DNA from: Streptomyces sp. CB01373
GTDB lineage: Bacteria; Actinomycetota; Actinomycetes; Streptomycetales; Streptomycetaceae
Length of the DNA: 64,000 bases
Direction of reading: 5' to 3'
Assembly (NCBI RefSeq): GCF_002803075.1
Contig: NZ_NNBK01000014.1
Span: 62,001 to 126,000, forward strand
The position numbers were made by a program, and so were the translations under genes. Below are positions 8,301-16,397 of the stretch, piece by piece. Under the pieces are notes generated by a model. The model was not told the origin of the DNA. It did not search any database and worked only from the letters and a program-made list of their open reading frames with translations. Every line of letters begins with the position of its first letter. The first letter of the stretch is position 1.

Positions 8301-10374
8301 ACGCCTCATCACCGCGCCCGCCGCGCAGGGCGGCCACGGCCACGGCGAGCCGCGCCGCGACAGTCTCCGGGTGGTCGGGGCCGTACAGCCGCTCTCGGCG
8401 CTCCAGCAGCCGCGTCGCCGCGTCGTGGGCGGCCCGCGCGTCCCCGGTCCGGACGAACCGGGTGATCAGCACCGACCCCTCCAGCCGCAGTTCGGCGGCG
8501 CCCCCGAGCAGCCCGGCGGTTCCCGACTGGTCCAGGACCGCCTGTTCGTGCGCGGCCGCCGCCTGCGCGCGGCCGCACGAAAGTTCGGCATCCGCCGCGG
8601 CCAGCCGGGCAGCCAGCGCGACCCTGTGGGCCGGGCCGAGCGCGGACACCGCGTCGTCGACCAGTTCGCCCGCCAGCGCGGCGGCGGTATCGTACCGGCC
8701 GGCCGAGCTGTGGGCCTGGACGGCAATCAGCCGAGCGGACAGGCATGCCTCCGAAACCAGGCCCTCGGTTCGCAGCGCCCGCTCAACAGCCTCCTGGACG
8801 AGTGCCAGACCCCCCGCGTGGTCACCGGTGGCGATCAAGGTCTCGGCCCTGCCGGCCAGGGCGGCGACCGTCTCCGGCGCGTCCGGGCCGAGCAGCCGGG
8901 CGGTGGCGTCCGCGTGGGCGGTCCAGAGCTCGGCGGCGTCGCGGAGCAGACCGGCGGCGGCAGTGCTGCGGGCGTAGCGAGTAATCAGCGCGGGGCCGTC
9001 CGCGACCAGATAGAGCCGGTCGTCGAAGTGCTGCCGCAGGGTGCGCGCGTTGGCCCGCAGGGTTTTCTCCAACTCTGCTTCAGAGTAGTCGAATTCGGGC
9101 CACAGGCCGAGCAGGGCGGTGGCCGCGCAGGCAGCCCAGGCGGCGAGCCGGTCGGGAGTGAGGGTCTCGCGGGCGGCCCGAGCGGTCAGGGCGTGCAGTT
9201 GCACGGCCCGGGGTTCGGCTTCCCCGGCGTACGTGATCAGCCCGTAATCGTCCAGCACCTGCAGGGCCATGCCGCCGACGCCGCGGCCATCGATCCCGGA
9301 GTAGTCCTCGGCACCCTCGCTGATCAGCAAGTCCCGCACCGCGGGTGCCTGCCAGAGCCGTTTGGAGTGCCCAGCGGGGTCGAGGCAGGCGGCGAGCCGA
9401 AGGGCTGGGGTAGCGGCTCTCTTCGGGCTTTGATGTTCGGCGGCCTCCAGCGAGAGCAGGAGCGCCGCGGTGACGGTGGTCCCGCTGCCGGTCGGGTCCG
9501 GGGGCAGCAGTGCGTCAAGGCGGCGGGATCGGTCCCGGAGCGCTTTCAGGTAGCCGGTGGCCGTGAGTGCCTCCTTGACCATGGCCGTCGCGGCGTAGCC
9601 GAGGGCCAGTGGGAGGTGTTCGAGCTCCCCGGCCAGCTCGGACAGCGCCCGGGTGTGCTCGTCCCCGGCCAGGTAGGACCGCGGGGAGGCCAGAATGCGC
9701 TTGCGCAGGAAAGCCAGTGATTCGTCCGGCCCGAAGGCACCGATCTCGACGATGGTACCGAGCAGCGCACCGGTGGAAGCCCCGCGCATGCGGGATGTCG
9801 CGATGACGTGCCGGTCGGCGGCGGTGCTGTACGGCAGCCAGTCGGCGAGAGTGGCCGGGTATGCGAGGTTGTCCAGGACGACGAGGCCGGGCGGGCCGGG
9901 GGTGCGGAACCACTCCAGGAACGCCTCCGCCTTCCGGTGGAGATCGCGTTCAGGAAGGTTGGGCAGTTGCAGCCGCTCGGCGGCGTTGGCGTACGAGGTT
10001 TTGAGCGAGGCGCTGTCGGTGGCGTCCGCCCACAGCACGAACCGGCTGGCACCACTGTCCAGGGCCTGACGCGCATGGGCCGCGGCCAACTGCGACTTGC
10101 CGACCCCGCCCGGCCCGCTGAGCAGGACCGACCGGTGCGTGGCGAGCGCGTCCGCCAGCTGCTGCCCGACTTTCGAACGCGGCTGGTCGGCCGAGTCTGG
10201 GAGAGGTATCCGTTCGGGCGTGACCGGCCACGAGACGGGTGGGCGCGGCGGGGCATGCTCGTGGCGGTGGTATTCGAGCCTGTCGATCGAGGCGGCGGCG
10301 ACGCCGCCGACGGCAGAGATGGCGGAACCCCCGCCATGGTGCGGGCTGGTGGAGCCGACTCCGGGTGCGATCAG
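5317..10374 (-). CDS. Very large STAND NTPase (NB-ARC-like) with TPR repeat array
   Basis: About 1685 residues. A low-complexity N-terminal 60 residues (PHHGGGSAISAVGG) is followed by a nucleotide-binding domain: Walker A GPGGVGKS near residue 87, Walker B LVVLDNL near 164, an ATSR sensor-like motif near 190, and LEHLPLALGYA, the GLPL-like motif. From about residue 480 to the end run roughly two dozen 42-residue TPR units of kinesin-light-chain type (LG.EHPDTL.AR.NLA...GR..EA). The frame has no ATG, GTG or TTG near its N-terminus. A CTG at 10374-10372 overlaps the partner's stop as CTGA, exactly where a coupled start is expected, so I place the start there. STAND ATPases act as switches in signalling, apoptosis-like responses and phage defence, with repeats sensing the trigger. 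There is no catalytic effector domain in this protein. It sits inside the island. Confidence 0.8.
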   Translation of the reverse strand: MIAPGVGSTSPHHGGGSAISAVGGVAAASIDRLEYHRHEHAPPRPPVSWPVTPERIPLPDSADQPRSKVGQQLADALATHRSVLLSGPGGVGKSQLAAAHARQALDSGASRFVLWADATDSASLKTSYANAAERLQLPNLPERDLHRKAEAFLEWFRTPGPPGLVVLDNLAYPATLADWLPYSTAADRHVIATSRMRGASTGALLGTIVEIGAFGPDESLAFLRKRILASPRSYLAGDEHTRALSELAGELEHLPLALGYAATAMVKEALTATGYLKALRDRSRRLDALLPPDPTGSGTTVTAALLLSLEAAEHQSPKRAATPALRLAACLDPAGHSKRLWQAPAVRDLLISEGAEDYSGIDGRGVGGMALQVLDDYGLITYAGEAEPRAVQLHALTARAARETLTPDRLAAWAACAATALLGLWPEFDYSEAELEKTLRANARTLRQHFDDRLYLVADGPALITRYARSTAAAGLLRDAAELWTAHADATARLLGPDAPETVAALAGRAETLIATGDHAGGLALVQEAVERALRTEGLVSEACLSARLIAVQAHSSAGRYDTAAALAGELVDDAVSALGPAHRVALAARLAAADAELSCGRAQAAAAHEQAVLDQSGTAGLLGGAAELRLEGSVLITRFVRTGDARAAHDAATRLLERRERLYGPDHPETVAARLAVAVAALRGGRGDEALEQAAESAGALSAALGDGHQATLGARRVAALALISLGRPAEAATAAAATLSAATSALGEEHPAALHCAATFAAALSEAGRRREAAPVLERILEVRTGLLGATHPDTLNSRAELAASRKLDGRLAEAEAILREVHDAEATQRGSEHPETLTARHNLAVVWSELGRDAEAAAALAEVVRLRSALLGAEHPDTLTARQSLAATWAQTGRMLDSLAENRAVRAVQAATLGLTHPSTLNSRNNAALSLHRCGRTAEAVDEFRAIVADATEALGADHPIGLTAGSNLAACLTKLGRHAEAVDLAQELLDRVVATGTSAAQLVLVLRTGLARSLDGAGRAAEAVAVQERLLADVESAFGPDHPTVLLARSDLGNMLVQLGDLTRAVEVVRATLAGSVERYGEDHPQSLSAAVNFGAALYAAGLVEQSAAVTEAIAQGSARVHGPLAPAAINARGNLAVALAGIGRTAEAIEIGRDVLRHLTDLHGLGHPSTLTAKANLAAALKADGQFDEALALAREVAETRRSLLGPEHPDTLTAKVNLAAHLWDADQVDEAVTLEKQVLGLREAALGPGHPDTRLTRNNLAHSLSALGDDQTAAELHGRNVELATERLGPDHQSVLESRCALARALGSAGRPADMLVELEDVVARADAAALDAAVRSYFRLQLALALDEAGRTAEGLELMRQVAAELAERVGLEERDTLRARANVAIMLGRLGRTGEALTLQQELLDIRERLWGADHPDSLTARADLAAATYRAGRFAAAAALLEPVQSARRAALGPDDPRVLALTGNLAAMRSRAGFAESVIPIEEEVLARRERVNGPQHPDTVWTRANLAATCRRAGRTAAAVGHARQAYDDALAVLGTGHPTTRQTAVGLADALFADGRPDEAADLAEPAWSAALAEGAPGHPTAVQACTVLARIALGSGHPDRVATLAAPALTAVPDTIGPEHPDTLILRHLHAIATASSPATDPRVRQVLAALAVALGPLHSEYLAAARLSTMR

Positions 10375-10856
10375 CCCTGAGCCGAACCCGGCACCTGAGG
10401 GTCCGGCGCGGGACCCATCGTCACGCTGCCGATCTGCCCTGCGGCAATCGAGCGGTCGCCCGTCGCCGTCACAGACATCGGGCCGGTGACGACCTGACTG
10501 TGGTCGGACGCGAACACCGCGCCCGCGGCGGCGGCCGGCCCGGCGGCCTGCAGCTGCTCCACCAGGGCCGTGAGGGCCCGGGCGAAGGCCGGGTCGTGCT
10601 CGGCGGCGTCCTCCAGGGAAAACACCAGCCGCTGCCGGGTCCGCTTCGAGAGCTGTCCCGGCTCGGCGACGGCCTCCTCTGCGGCGCGCTCCAACGCGGG
10701 GTCCCGACCGAGCTTGCGGCTCACCAGGTCGTGCAGGCGGTCCATGCCCGCGTCCAGGCCGCGGTCGACCTCCGCGTCCGCTCTTGCCGCCACGGGCCTG
10801 GCCTTGCGCACCAGCCATGCGAAGACATACCCGACCGCGACCTCGACGCCCGTCAT
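10371..10856 (-). CDS. Small helical partner protein of the STAND NTPase
   Basis: 161 residues from ATG 10856, preceded by GAGGGGG. The N-terminus (VEVAVGYVFAWLVRK) is hydrophobic and could be a short membrane-associated helix. Residues about 20-110 are charged and helical. The C-terminal 50 residues (MSVTATGDRSIAAGQIGSV) have the Gly/Ser/Thr-rich, beta-prone look of linker or adaptor segments that precede STAND domains in actinobacteria. The stop overlaps the putative CTG start of the NTPase, so the two are probably co-translated and interact. I do not recognise a catalytic motif. Sensor, adaptor and membrane effector are all possible. Confidence 0.7.
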   Translation of the reverse strand: MTGVEVAVGYVFAWLVRKARPVAARADAEVDRGLDAGMDRLHDLVSRKLGRDPALERAAEEAVAEPGQLSKRTRQRLVFSLEDAAEHDPAFARALTALVEQLQAAGPAAAAGAVFASDHSQVVTGPMSVTATGDRSIAAGQIGSVTMGPAPDPQVPGSAQG

Positions 10857-10929
10857 CCGTCCCCCTCAAAGCGCTAAGACTGTGCGTCAGACGATAGCCC
10901 GCAACCCGGACCCTCCGGGCCGAAACGGA

Positions 10930-11149
10930 CCGGTCCGGCACCCTCATCGTCCACGACCGTGTATGCCGCTCGTCGCGCCCCCGACCCCGGCAGGTCGACC
11001 GCGCGGCGGACGAAGTCGACAACCGTGTCGGGAATCTCGTCCAGCTTCGGGAAGACCCCATGCGCTGGCACGTCTTGAGCGCGAGCAGCTGGACCAGCAA
11101 ATGATCGTCAGAGTCGGTACGAGCGGCGGCCCACTCAACACGGCCGAGT
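10930..11149 (-). pseudogene. Tn3-family transposase N-terminal fragment
   Basis: The minus strand reads VEWAAARTDSDDHLLVQLLA and LKTCQRMG, then, after loss of one base near 11056, FPKLDEIPDTVVDFVRRAVD. These match the N-terminal DUF4158 region of Tn3-type transposases. Both ends are missing and the frame is broken. Its upstream edge meets an IS3 fragment on the opposite strand. Confidence 0.6.
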
Positions 11150-11300
11150 TCAAGCGGGACGCGGTCGCGCTTGTCCATTCGTCGGGGAAGACGGTGACAG
11201 AGGTTGCCCGGGAGATCGGGGTGAGCCCCGGAGGGCCTGCGGAACTGGGTGAACCAGGACAGGGCGGATCGGGGCCAGGGGGGCCGCGGGTGCTCTGACG
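11125..11300 (+). pseudogene. IS3-family OrfA (helix-turn-helix) fragment
   Basis: The plus-strand frame TAEFKRDAVALVHSSGKTVT continues EVAREIGVSP, the helix-turn-helix of IS3 OrfA. A one-base shift near 11230 moves the continuation (LRNWVNQDRADRG) into another frame. There is no OrfB beside it. The OrfB end at 4502-4603 could derive from a related copy, but this is not shown. Confidence 0.65.
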
Positions 11301-11637
11301 CGAGTGTCACGAGGTGCCCCGCAAGGGCCGGGGCGTCAAACGAGCGTCACGGCTACCTCGGATTCCTGCAGGCCCCCGCGCCCTTGGCAGGACGACCCGC
11401 CCCGGTGCGGCTGGTGAGTACCGTGGCCGGTGATCTGTGGGTTGGCTTCGTTCATCTCAAGGAACAGCGATTGTCGCCCGGTTCCGGAGTCAGTTGTCGA
11501 TCAGCCAGCTCGTGAATGTCGACGAGAAATGACGGCACTGTCGAGTCCGCGAACGCGGGACGGCCCACTGCCCGTCAGGGCAGTGGGCCGTCGAAGCAGG
11601 TAGCGGCAGGTGTGAGACATATGCGGCCGATGTGGTG
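11300..11637. other. Intergenic, decayed sequence
   Basis: Contains a second GCGTCA-AAC-GAGCGTCA motif (11333-11349) and the hairpin described next. No gene is supported. Confidence 0.45.
11560..11591 (-). terminator. Hairpin downstream of the 142-residue gene
   Basis: A 14-bp perfect stem (ACGGCCCACTGCCC) with loop GTCA, about 50 bp past the stop of the minus-strand gene at 11638. Confidence 0.7.
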
Positions 11638-12066
11638 CTACTTAAGGATCTGCAGACTCCATGTGTCCGCCTCGGGACTGCGCCGGTAGAAGACGTTCGG
11701 CTGAACCGGGTCGCAGGTCGCCAGCAGAATGTCTCCCTGGCCGAGCACAACCGTCCGCTCGACTCGTGTGGAACGTCGCCTGCGGGTTCGAAGAACCTCA
11801 AGCCGTAGTGAGTGCGGGCCTGGAAGAAGAGGGACGAAGCGAACCGTTCTGAGGGTGCTCCGATCCACGCTGCAGAACTGGCGCTCGCCTTCCGTGACGG
11901 ACACCAGGCACCACTTGGGTGACATGCTGCCGGGAGGGTCGCGCAGGTCCACCTGGATCAGCAGGTCGGTCCGGCCTCGCCGGCGGGCCCTGCGGATGAG
12001 GTAGCCAGAACGCCACTTCAACCGGCCGTCGAAGACACTGTCCACCTGCACCGCAACGTCTCCCAC
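11638..12066 (-). CDS. Hypothetical protein, 142 residues
   Basis: GTG start at 12066 with a GGGGGG-rich site four bases upstream. The protein is basic and beta-rich (alternating short hydrophobic strands such as TDLLIQVDL, WCLVSVTEG, HSLRLEVLR), with an RRARRRGR patch. There is no membrane segment, signal peptide or known catalytic motif. The frame is intact, with good codon bias and its own terminator, so it is likely a real island cargo gene. Function is unknown. Confidence 0.6.
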   Translation of the reverse strand: MGDVAVQVDSVFDGRLKWRSGYLIRRARRRGRTDLLIQVDLRDPPGSMSPKWCLVSVTEGERQFCSVDRSTLRTVRFVPLLPGPHSLRLEVLRTRRRRSTRVERTVVLGQGDILLATCDPVQPNVFYRRSPEADTWSLQILK

Positions 12067-12202
12067 GCTTCCCCCCGTCTGCTAGCCGGTCAAGTCACCG
12101 ACCGCCCAGGCTGGCACGGACGCGCTGGAACCAGAAGTGCCCCGACCGGCAGTGTGACCCGCCAGAATCCTGCCGGGAACAGCGGTGCCGAGCCCGCTGG
12201 AG

Positions 12203-12472
12203 TCAGCCGGTCTTGGCAGGCTCTTCGGCCCGTGCCCGGGTGCTGGCAAGGCGGTATGAGTCGGTCCCGGTCTCGATGATGGTGCCGTTGAAGGTGAGGC
12301 GGTCCACGATGGCCGCGCAGAGACGTGGGTCGGTGAAGGTCTTGGTCCAGCCTCCGAAGGACTCGTTCGAGGCGATGGCGACGCTGTTCTTCTCCTCCCG
12401 CTCGGTCAGAACCTGGAATAGCAGTTCGGCGCCGTGGCGGTCCAGTTCCATATATCCCAGCTCATCGATCTA
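12203..12472 (-). pseudogene. IS21-family IstB ATPase, C-terminal fragment
   Basis: The minus strand reads IDELGYMELDRHGAELLFQV, the Walker B region of IstB (IDELGY). It continues SVAIASNESFGGWTKTFTD and DRLTFNGTIIETG, then stop at 12203. The frame is stopped just upstream of IDELGY, so Walker A and the N-terminus are gone. IstB is the helper ATPase of IS21 transposition; no IstA is present. Confidence 0.8.
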
Positions 12473-12560
12473 TGCCGAGCCCGCGACTATGCTGATCTGA
12501 TGCCGGCTGGGTCCTAGGATTGCTCGCGGTGCGGCAACTGGACCAGCGGAGAGGCGTTTG

Positions 12561-12989
12561 ATGAGCCAGTACTTCTCGCTGGGGGATGCGACCCTGTGGA
12601 ATCCGTCGAACGGTGCGTCGGCGCTCTTCCTGGGTCAGACGGCGGTCTTTGCAGAGGTGCTCGGTCTGCCGTCGGGGATCGGCCCGATGGAAGAGGATGA
12701 GGCCGAAGTAGTTCCGGATTCTCTGGCAGCGTTCGTCGGCGCCCTGCTCGCCTGGCGTGACAGCTCGAATCATCCCGTTCTGGAGGCGCTGTCTGACGAG
12801 TTCATCGCGACAATGCTGGTGTTGGCTGAACGGGCAGGTGCCGAGGTGCGCTGGCCAGACCAGCCTGGTTCTGCCCAGGCTGGCCTGCACGATGTCCAGG
12901 TGGCTCCGGCAAAGGCTGGTTCCGGGATCGGTTGGGCGGTCCGGGTTCGAGAGCAGGCTCGGCAACTGGATCTCGCGATGGCGCGCTGA
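12561..12989 (+). CDS. Hypothetical protein, DUF6086-like
   Basis: 142 residues from ATG 12561, with GAGAGG upstream. It starts MSQYFSLGDATLWNPSNG, continues with FLGQTAVFAEVLGLPSGIGP, and has a helical middle (EFIATMLVLAERAG). This layout resembles the small Streptomyces DUF6086 family as I remember it; unverified. No catalytic motif. It lies between an IstB remnant and an integrase remnant. Confidence 0.6.
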   Translation: MSQYFSLGDATLWNPSNGASALFLGQTAVFAEVLGLPSGIGPMEEDEAEVVPDSLAAFVGALLAWRDSSNHPVLEALSDEFIATMLVLAERAGAEVRWPDQPGSAQAGLHDVQVAPAKAGSGIGWAVRVREQARQLDLAMAR

Positions 12990-13007
12990 GAAGGCGCTTC
13001 GGCATAG

Positions 13008-13430
13008 TCACAGGCTGTCGAGGAACGCGAGGACGTTGTCGCTGGGGCGGTAGCGGCCCGGCTTCGCGCTGACCGGTGCGGTCAGGGCGAGCGCCTGCTC
13101 CTTGATGGTCATGTCGGCGTGGACGTAGGCGTCGGTGGAGCGGACGCCGGCGTGGCCGAGCCAGAGCGCGATGACCGTGGTGTCGACGCCGGCCTGCAGC
13201 AGCGACATTGCGCAACTGTGCCGTAGGACGTGCGGGTGGATGCTCTTGTCGAGCAGGGACGGGCAGGCTTGTGCGGCGGCCTGCGCGTGGGTGCTCAGGC
13301 GTTGGGCGACGGCGTCGCGGCTGAGGCGCCGTCCGGTGCGGGTACAGAACAAGGGGTCGCCGCGTCGTCCAGCGCGTTCGTTCAGCCAGGATCGCAGCAG
13401 GTTCGGCGGGGTCGCGTGGGCTGACCGGGG
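13008..13430 (-). pseudogene. Tyrosine recombinase (integrase), C-terminal fragment
   Basis: The minus strand reads GDPLFCTRTGRRLSRDAV, then HPHVLRHSCAMSLLQAGVD, ALWLGHAGVRSTDAYVHAD, and stops at 13008. The second catalytic block is intact: HxLR, the GH histidine and the nucleophile tyrosine in AYVHAD. The first catalytic arginine and the whole N-terminal DNA-binding part are absent. Homology fades near 13430. This is probably the island's own integrase or that of another lost element; as it stands it cannot act. Confidence 0.75.
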
Positions 13431-13587
13431 TGCGGGCGACGCGCCCGTGCCGGGTCATTACCGACCTTGTTGGCGTGATGTCGTAGAGAAACTGACGATT
13501 CGTGATCCCTGCGGTATGCCGTTTGCTGAGGTGCGCACAGGGTGCACGGCAACGACCTTGACCGGACTCTGTGACACGCTGTGAAGC

Positions 13588-14130
13588 ATGGGGTGGACTT
13601 TCAAGCTGCACGGTGGTGTTGCAGCCGGGCTGGGCACCACGCTCTTGGTGCTGGCCACGCTCACGTGGCTGCCCGGGGCCTTGCCGCTCACAGGCGCGAG
13701 ATGGTTGGCGGCCGCGATTTTTGTATCGCTCTTCTTGACCTTTGCATCTGCTCTGGTCCGACTGATCATGAGGAGCGCGGACAAGCATGCGATATGGATG
13801 GCCTTCCGGTGCCTGCCCGGCAAGGTGCAGATGACACTCGGAGCGTTGGCCCTGTGGGGTGTGGTGCTGTTGGTCTTCAGCACGGCAACAGAGGGGAACC
13901 TTCAGTCAGCCGAGGTAAGGGACGGCCGTTATGTCGCCTTCGACACGACGCCCCATGAGCGCGGCACGGTCGAGATCTCCCAGAGCCGCTACCAAGATGT
14001 CCTGGAGAGCGATCAGCGCACCATGCTCGCCATCCCAGGCGTGCTCTTCCTCGGCGCTGCCTATGCTGTTCTGGCAGCCGGAGAACTACGCCGAGCAGAC
14101 GGCGCTGTTGTCCGGTCCGGCGTCACGTAA
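13588..14130 (+). CDS. Hypothetical membrane protein
   Basis: 180 residues. Four hydrophobic helices are visible: near residues 10-30 (GLGTTLLVLATLTWL), 38-62 (WLAAAIFVSLFLTFASAL), 84-102 (LGALALWGVVLLVF) and 148-168 (IPGVLFLGAAYAVLAAG). A roughly 45-residue polar segment lies between helices 3 and 4. No transporter or enzyme motif is seen. The upstream region contains the integrase fragment, so its promoter must lie in 13430-13587. Function is unknown. Confidence 0.65.
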   Translation: MGWTFKLHGGVAAGLGTTLLVLATLTWLPGALPLTGARWLAAAIFVSLFLTFASALVRLIMRSADKHAIWMAFRCLPGKVQMTLGALALWGVVLLVFSTATEGNLQSAEVRDGRYVAFDTTPHERGTVEISQSRYQDVLESDQRTMLAIPGVLFLGAAYAVLAAGELRRADGAVVRSGVT

Positions 14131-14140
14131 GGGCTTCTCC

Positions 14141-14460
14141 TCACTGTAGGCGTGGTCTCGTCAGGGTGAGTCCGGTGCCGGCAAGGCATCCGTCGATGAG
14201 GTCGGGCTGGTACTGGACCTGGCGCAGTCCTTGCCGGAGGGCGCGCATCAGGTGGGTGGGGTCGGTGAAGGCGGTGTTGGCCTGGCAGCGCCGGCGGAGC
14301 AGGGACCAGATGCCCTCGACCGGGTTGAGCTGCGGCGCGTACGGCGGCAGGTAGGAGCAGAACGACGGCGCATGCGAGTCCATCAGCGACGGCCACATAC
14401 GTGCCGTCGCTGATGCGACCGGAAGCAATCTGGTGTCGTTCCACACGAAGGCGAAGGGAC
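14141..14460 (-). pseudogene. IS630-family transposase, C-terminal fragment
   Basis: The minus strand contains LPPYAPQLNPVEGIWSLLRR, the third DDE block of IS630/Tc1 transposases. It continues NTAFTDPTHLMRALRQGLRQ and DLIDGCLAGTG to a stop at 14141. The first two catalytic blocks are missing or unrecognisable. Confidence 0.75.
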
Positions 14461-14828
14461 TTGGCCGGTATGGCCCGGCCGCTCCGCCGCCGGAGAACTC
14501 GTCTCGGTCGTGGTGATCACGTCGTACCTCTAGCGTCGCACCGTGCAACGCCGTGGACGTACGGGTGCGTTCGTGGGCGGGGCGCATGCCACCGAATCCC
14601 CGGCTTGCGCGGCTTCCGCGTGGTCTGTCCCGTCCCACGCGCGCTCCTCACCCACCCGGTGGTCCGCCACCACTGGAGGCTGCCGACTGGCCGGCTGTTC
14701 ATCGGCGTCGGCGTCGCCACGACTGCCTGAACCGGCTGCGGCAGACCATTCGCCTCCGCCGACGCTGTGCGCAGGCACGCCCCATCGCGCCGCTGGGGCT
14801 GCCGAAGACATCACGACAGGACTGGTGG
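14461..14828. other. Gene-free stretch
   Basis: Overlapping short frames on both strands give only Arg/Pro/His-rich translations with no motif. I see no gene, RNA or repeat here. Confidence 0.45.
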
Positions 14829-16339
14829 CTAGCCAATCCCGTAGAGAGTCGCCAGGTCGACCAGGAGCAGATCTTCGCGGCCGGCCACGGACTCGATCAG
14901 ATCCGGGTAGAACCCGTGCAGGGAGAACAGGGTCAGGATGGTGCCCGTGGTGTCGTAGCCCTGGTCGGTGAGCAAGGTGCGGATGTGCTCCAGGCGTTGC
15001 AGGTCCCCGGTGCCGCGGCGGGCGACGGTGGCCTTGGCCTCACCGAGGAGGGCGATCCGGGCGCGAGGAGCCTGCGGGCGCTCGCCCAGGGCCAGGGCGA
15101 TGACGTCGACCTCGTGCTTGGTGCGGGCTGCGGGGTCCGCCACCTCGGTGGTGCCGACCGGGCCGGGCAGGCCGCCGGAAAGCAGGGCGTGGGCGTATCG
15201 GCGAGTGAAGGCGCGAGCCAGGTCCTCGAAGTGAGGGCCGAGGATCTTCGAGTTGAAGGTCGGCGCGGCGGCCTGCCACGCCTCTTCGGCGAAGCCCTGT
15301 TCGACGGTGGCCGCCTGCGGCAGGGTGATCAGCTGATTGAAGCGGATGACAGGGTCGGCCAGGGTGATGACGGGGTGGCGGGGACGCAGGATGTCCTGCT
15401 CGCGCTGGATGTAGCCCGTGGACTCCAGGACGTCGAGCGGGTGGGTGACCGCGTTGCGCTGCCGTTCCAGGGCCGCGCCGATCTTGGTGGGGGTGGAGGC
15501 GCCCTGGGCGATCGCGGTGAGGATGTCGTAGTAGAGGCTGTGCTGGGTGATCCGAGGATCCTCACGCAACAGATATTCCGTCTCCGTGCGCGAGTACACC
15601 GCCCGCCCCGGGTCCAGGAGTGTCCGCGTCAGCCAGGCGGCGAAGCCGTCGCTCGGGTGCGGGCGGGCCGCCACCGGCCGGTAACCGGGAGCGCCACCGA
15701 GGACGGCGTGCACCCGCAGGGCGGTCAGCGGATCCTCGATCTGCCAGAACGCACGGCTGGCCCGGTAGTCGAAGGCCCCCAGCCTCAGGTCGATCACCGC
15801 ACGGCCGCGCAACGGCTTCGTTCCCGACAGCAGTTCGTGCATGACGCTCGTCGCGGACCCGCACAGGATCACCCGCGCTCCAGGTCCGGCCCCGGTGCCC
15901 CGCTGACGCTCGTCATAGAGCTGCTGGAGCAGGCCAGGGATCTCGGGAGAGCGCTGGAGGAGATACGGCAACTCGTCGATCACCAACAACGGTGTCTGTG
16001 AACGCGCAGTGACATCAAGGGCGTTGGACAGGACCTCACGCCAGTCGGTCAACCGCAGCGTGCCGGGCCGGAGACCCGCGTGGGTCGCGATGGCGTCGCT
16101 GAACCGCTGAACCGCTGGAGCGCCGGCAGCCGCCCTTCCTCCCGGACCGCGGTGACGTACAGACCCCCGACGCGCTCCGACAGCGCCTGCAGGAGATACG
16201 ACTTCCCGTACCGCCTGCGCCCCGACACGATCCCCAGACGCATCGCCGGATCCGGGTCCGTGACAAGTTCGGTGAGCAGATCCCACTCACGATCACGGTC
16301 GACCACGTCCTCGGGCTTGGCAAGCACCCTCTCATCCAC
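14829..16339 (-). pseudogene. AAA ATPase with C-terminal DUF234/PD-(D/E)XK-like domain, frameshifted by an 8-bp tandem duplication
   Basis: The start is GTG 16339, with GGGGAG five bases upstream. The N-terminal part has VDRDREW and Walker A SGRRRYGKSYLL. The frame breaks at 16101-16116, where GAACCGCT occurs twice in tandem; removing one unit joins LPALQRFS directly to DAIATHAG. Downstream are Walker B LLVIDELPYL, a winged-helix region (TPTKIGAALERQRNAVTHPL) and a C-terminal HEVDVIAL...LLGEAKAT, matching a PD-(D/E)XK nuclease core. This is the archaeal-type ATPase/DUF234 family, often linked to mobile elements and stress. The rest of the gene shows no other damage. It could be a recent pseudogene or a slippage-switchable gene. 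Confidence 0.8.
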
Positions 16340-16373
16340 CGGAACTCCCCACCAGCCTGGATCGACCACAGTG

Positions 16374-16393
16374 TGTCTAAGTCTGCTTAGACA
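16374..16393. promoter_or_regulatory. Inverted repeat, likely operator of the ATPase gene
   Basis: TGTCTAAG-N4-CTTAGACA, a perfect 8-bp inverted repeat 35 bp upstream of the preferred GTG start of the ATPase gene. It is AT-rich relative to its surroundings. It lies immediately beside the right direct repeat. Confidence 0.55.
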
Positions 16394-16397
16394 AATC

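Noticed and set aside
4877..16397. tRNA gene as island attachment site
   Set aside because: No cloverleaf-like sequence or CCA-type 3' end seen at either boundary; the duplicated sequence is the end of a protein gene.
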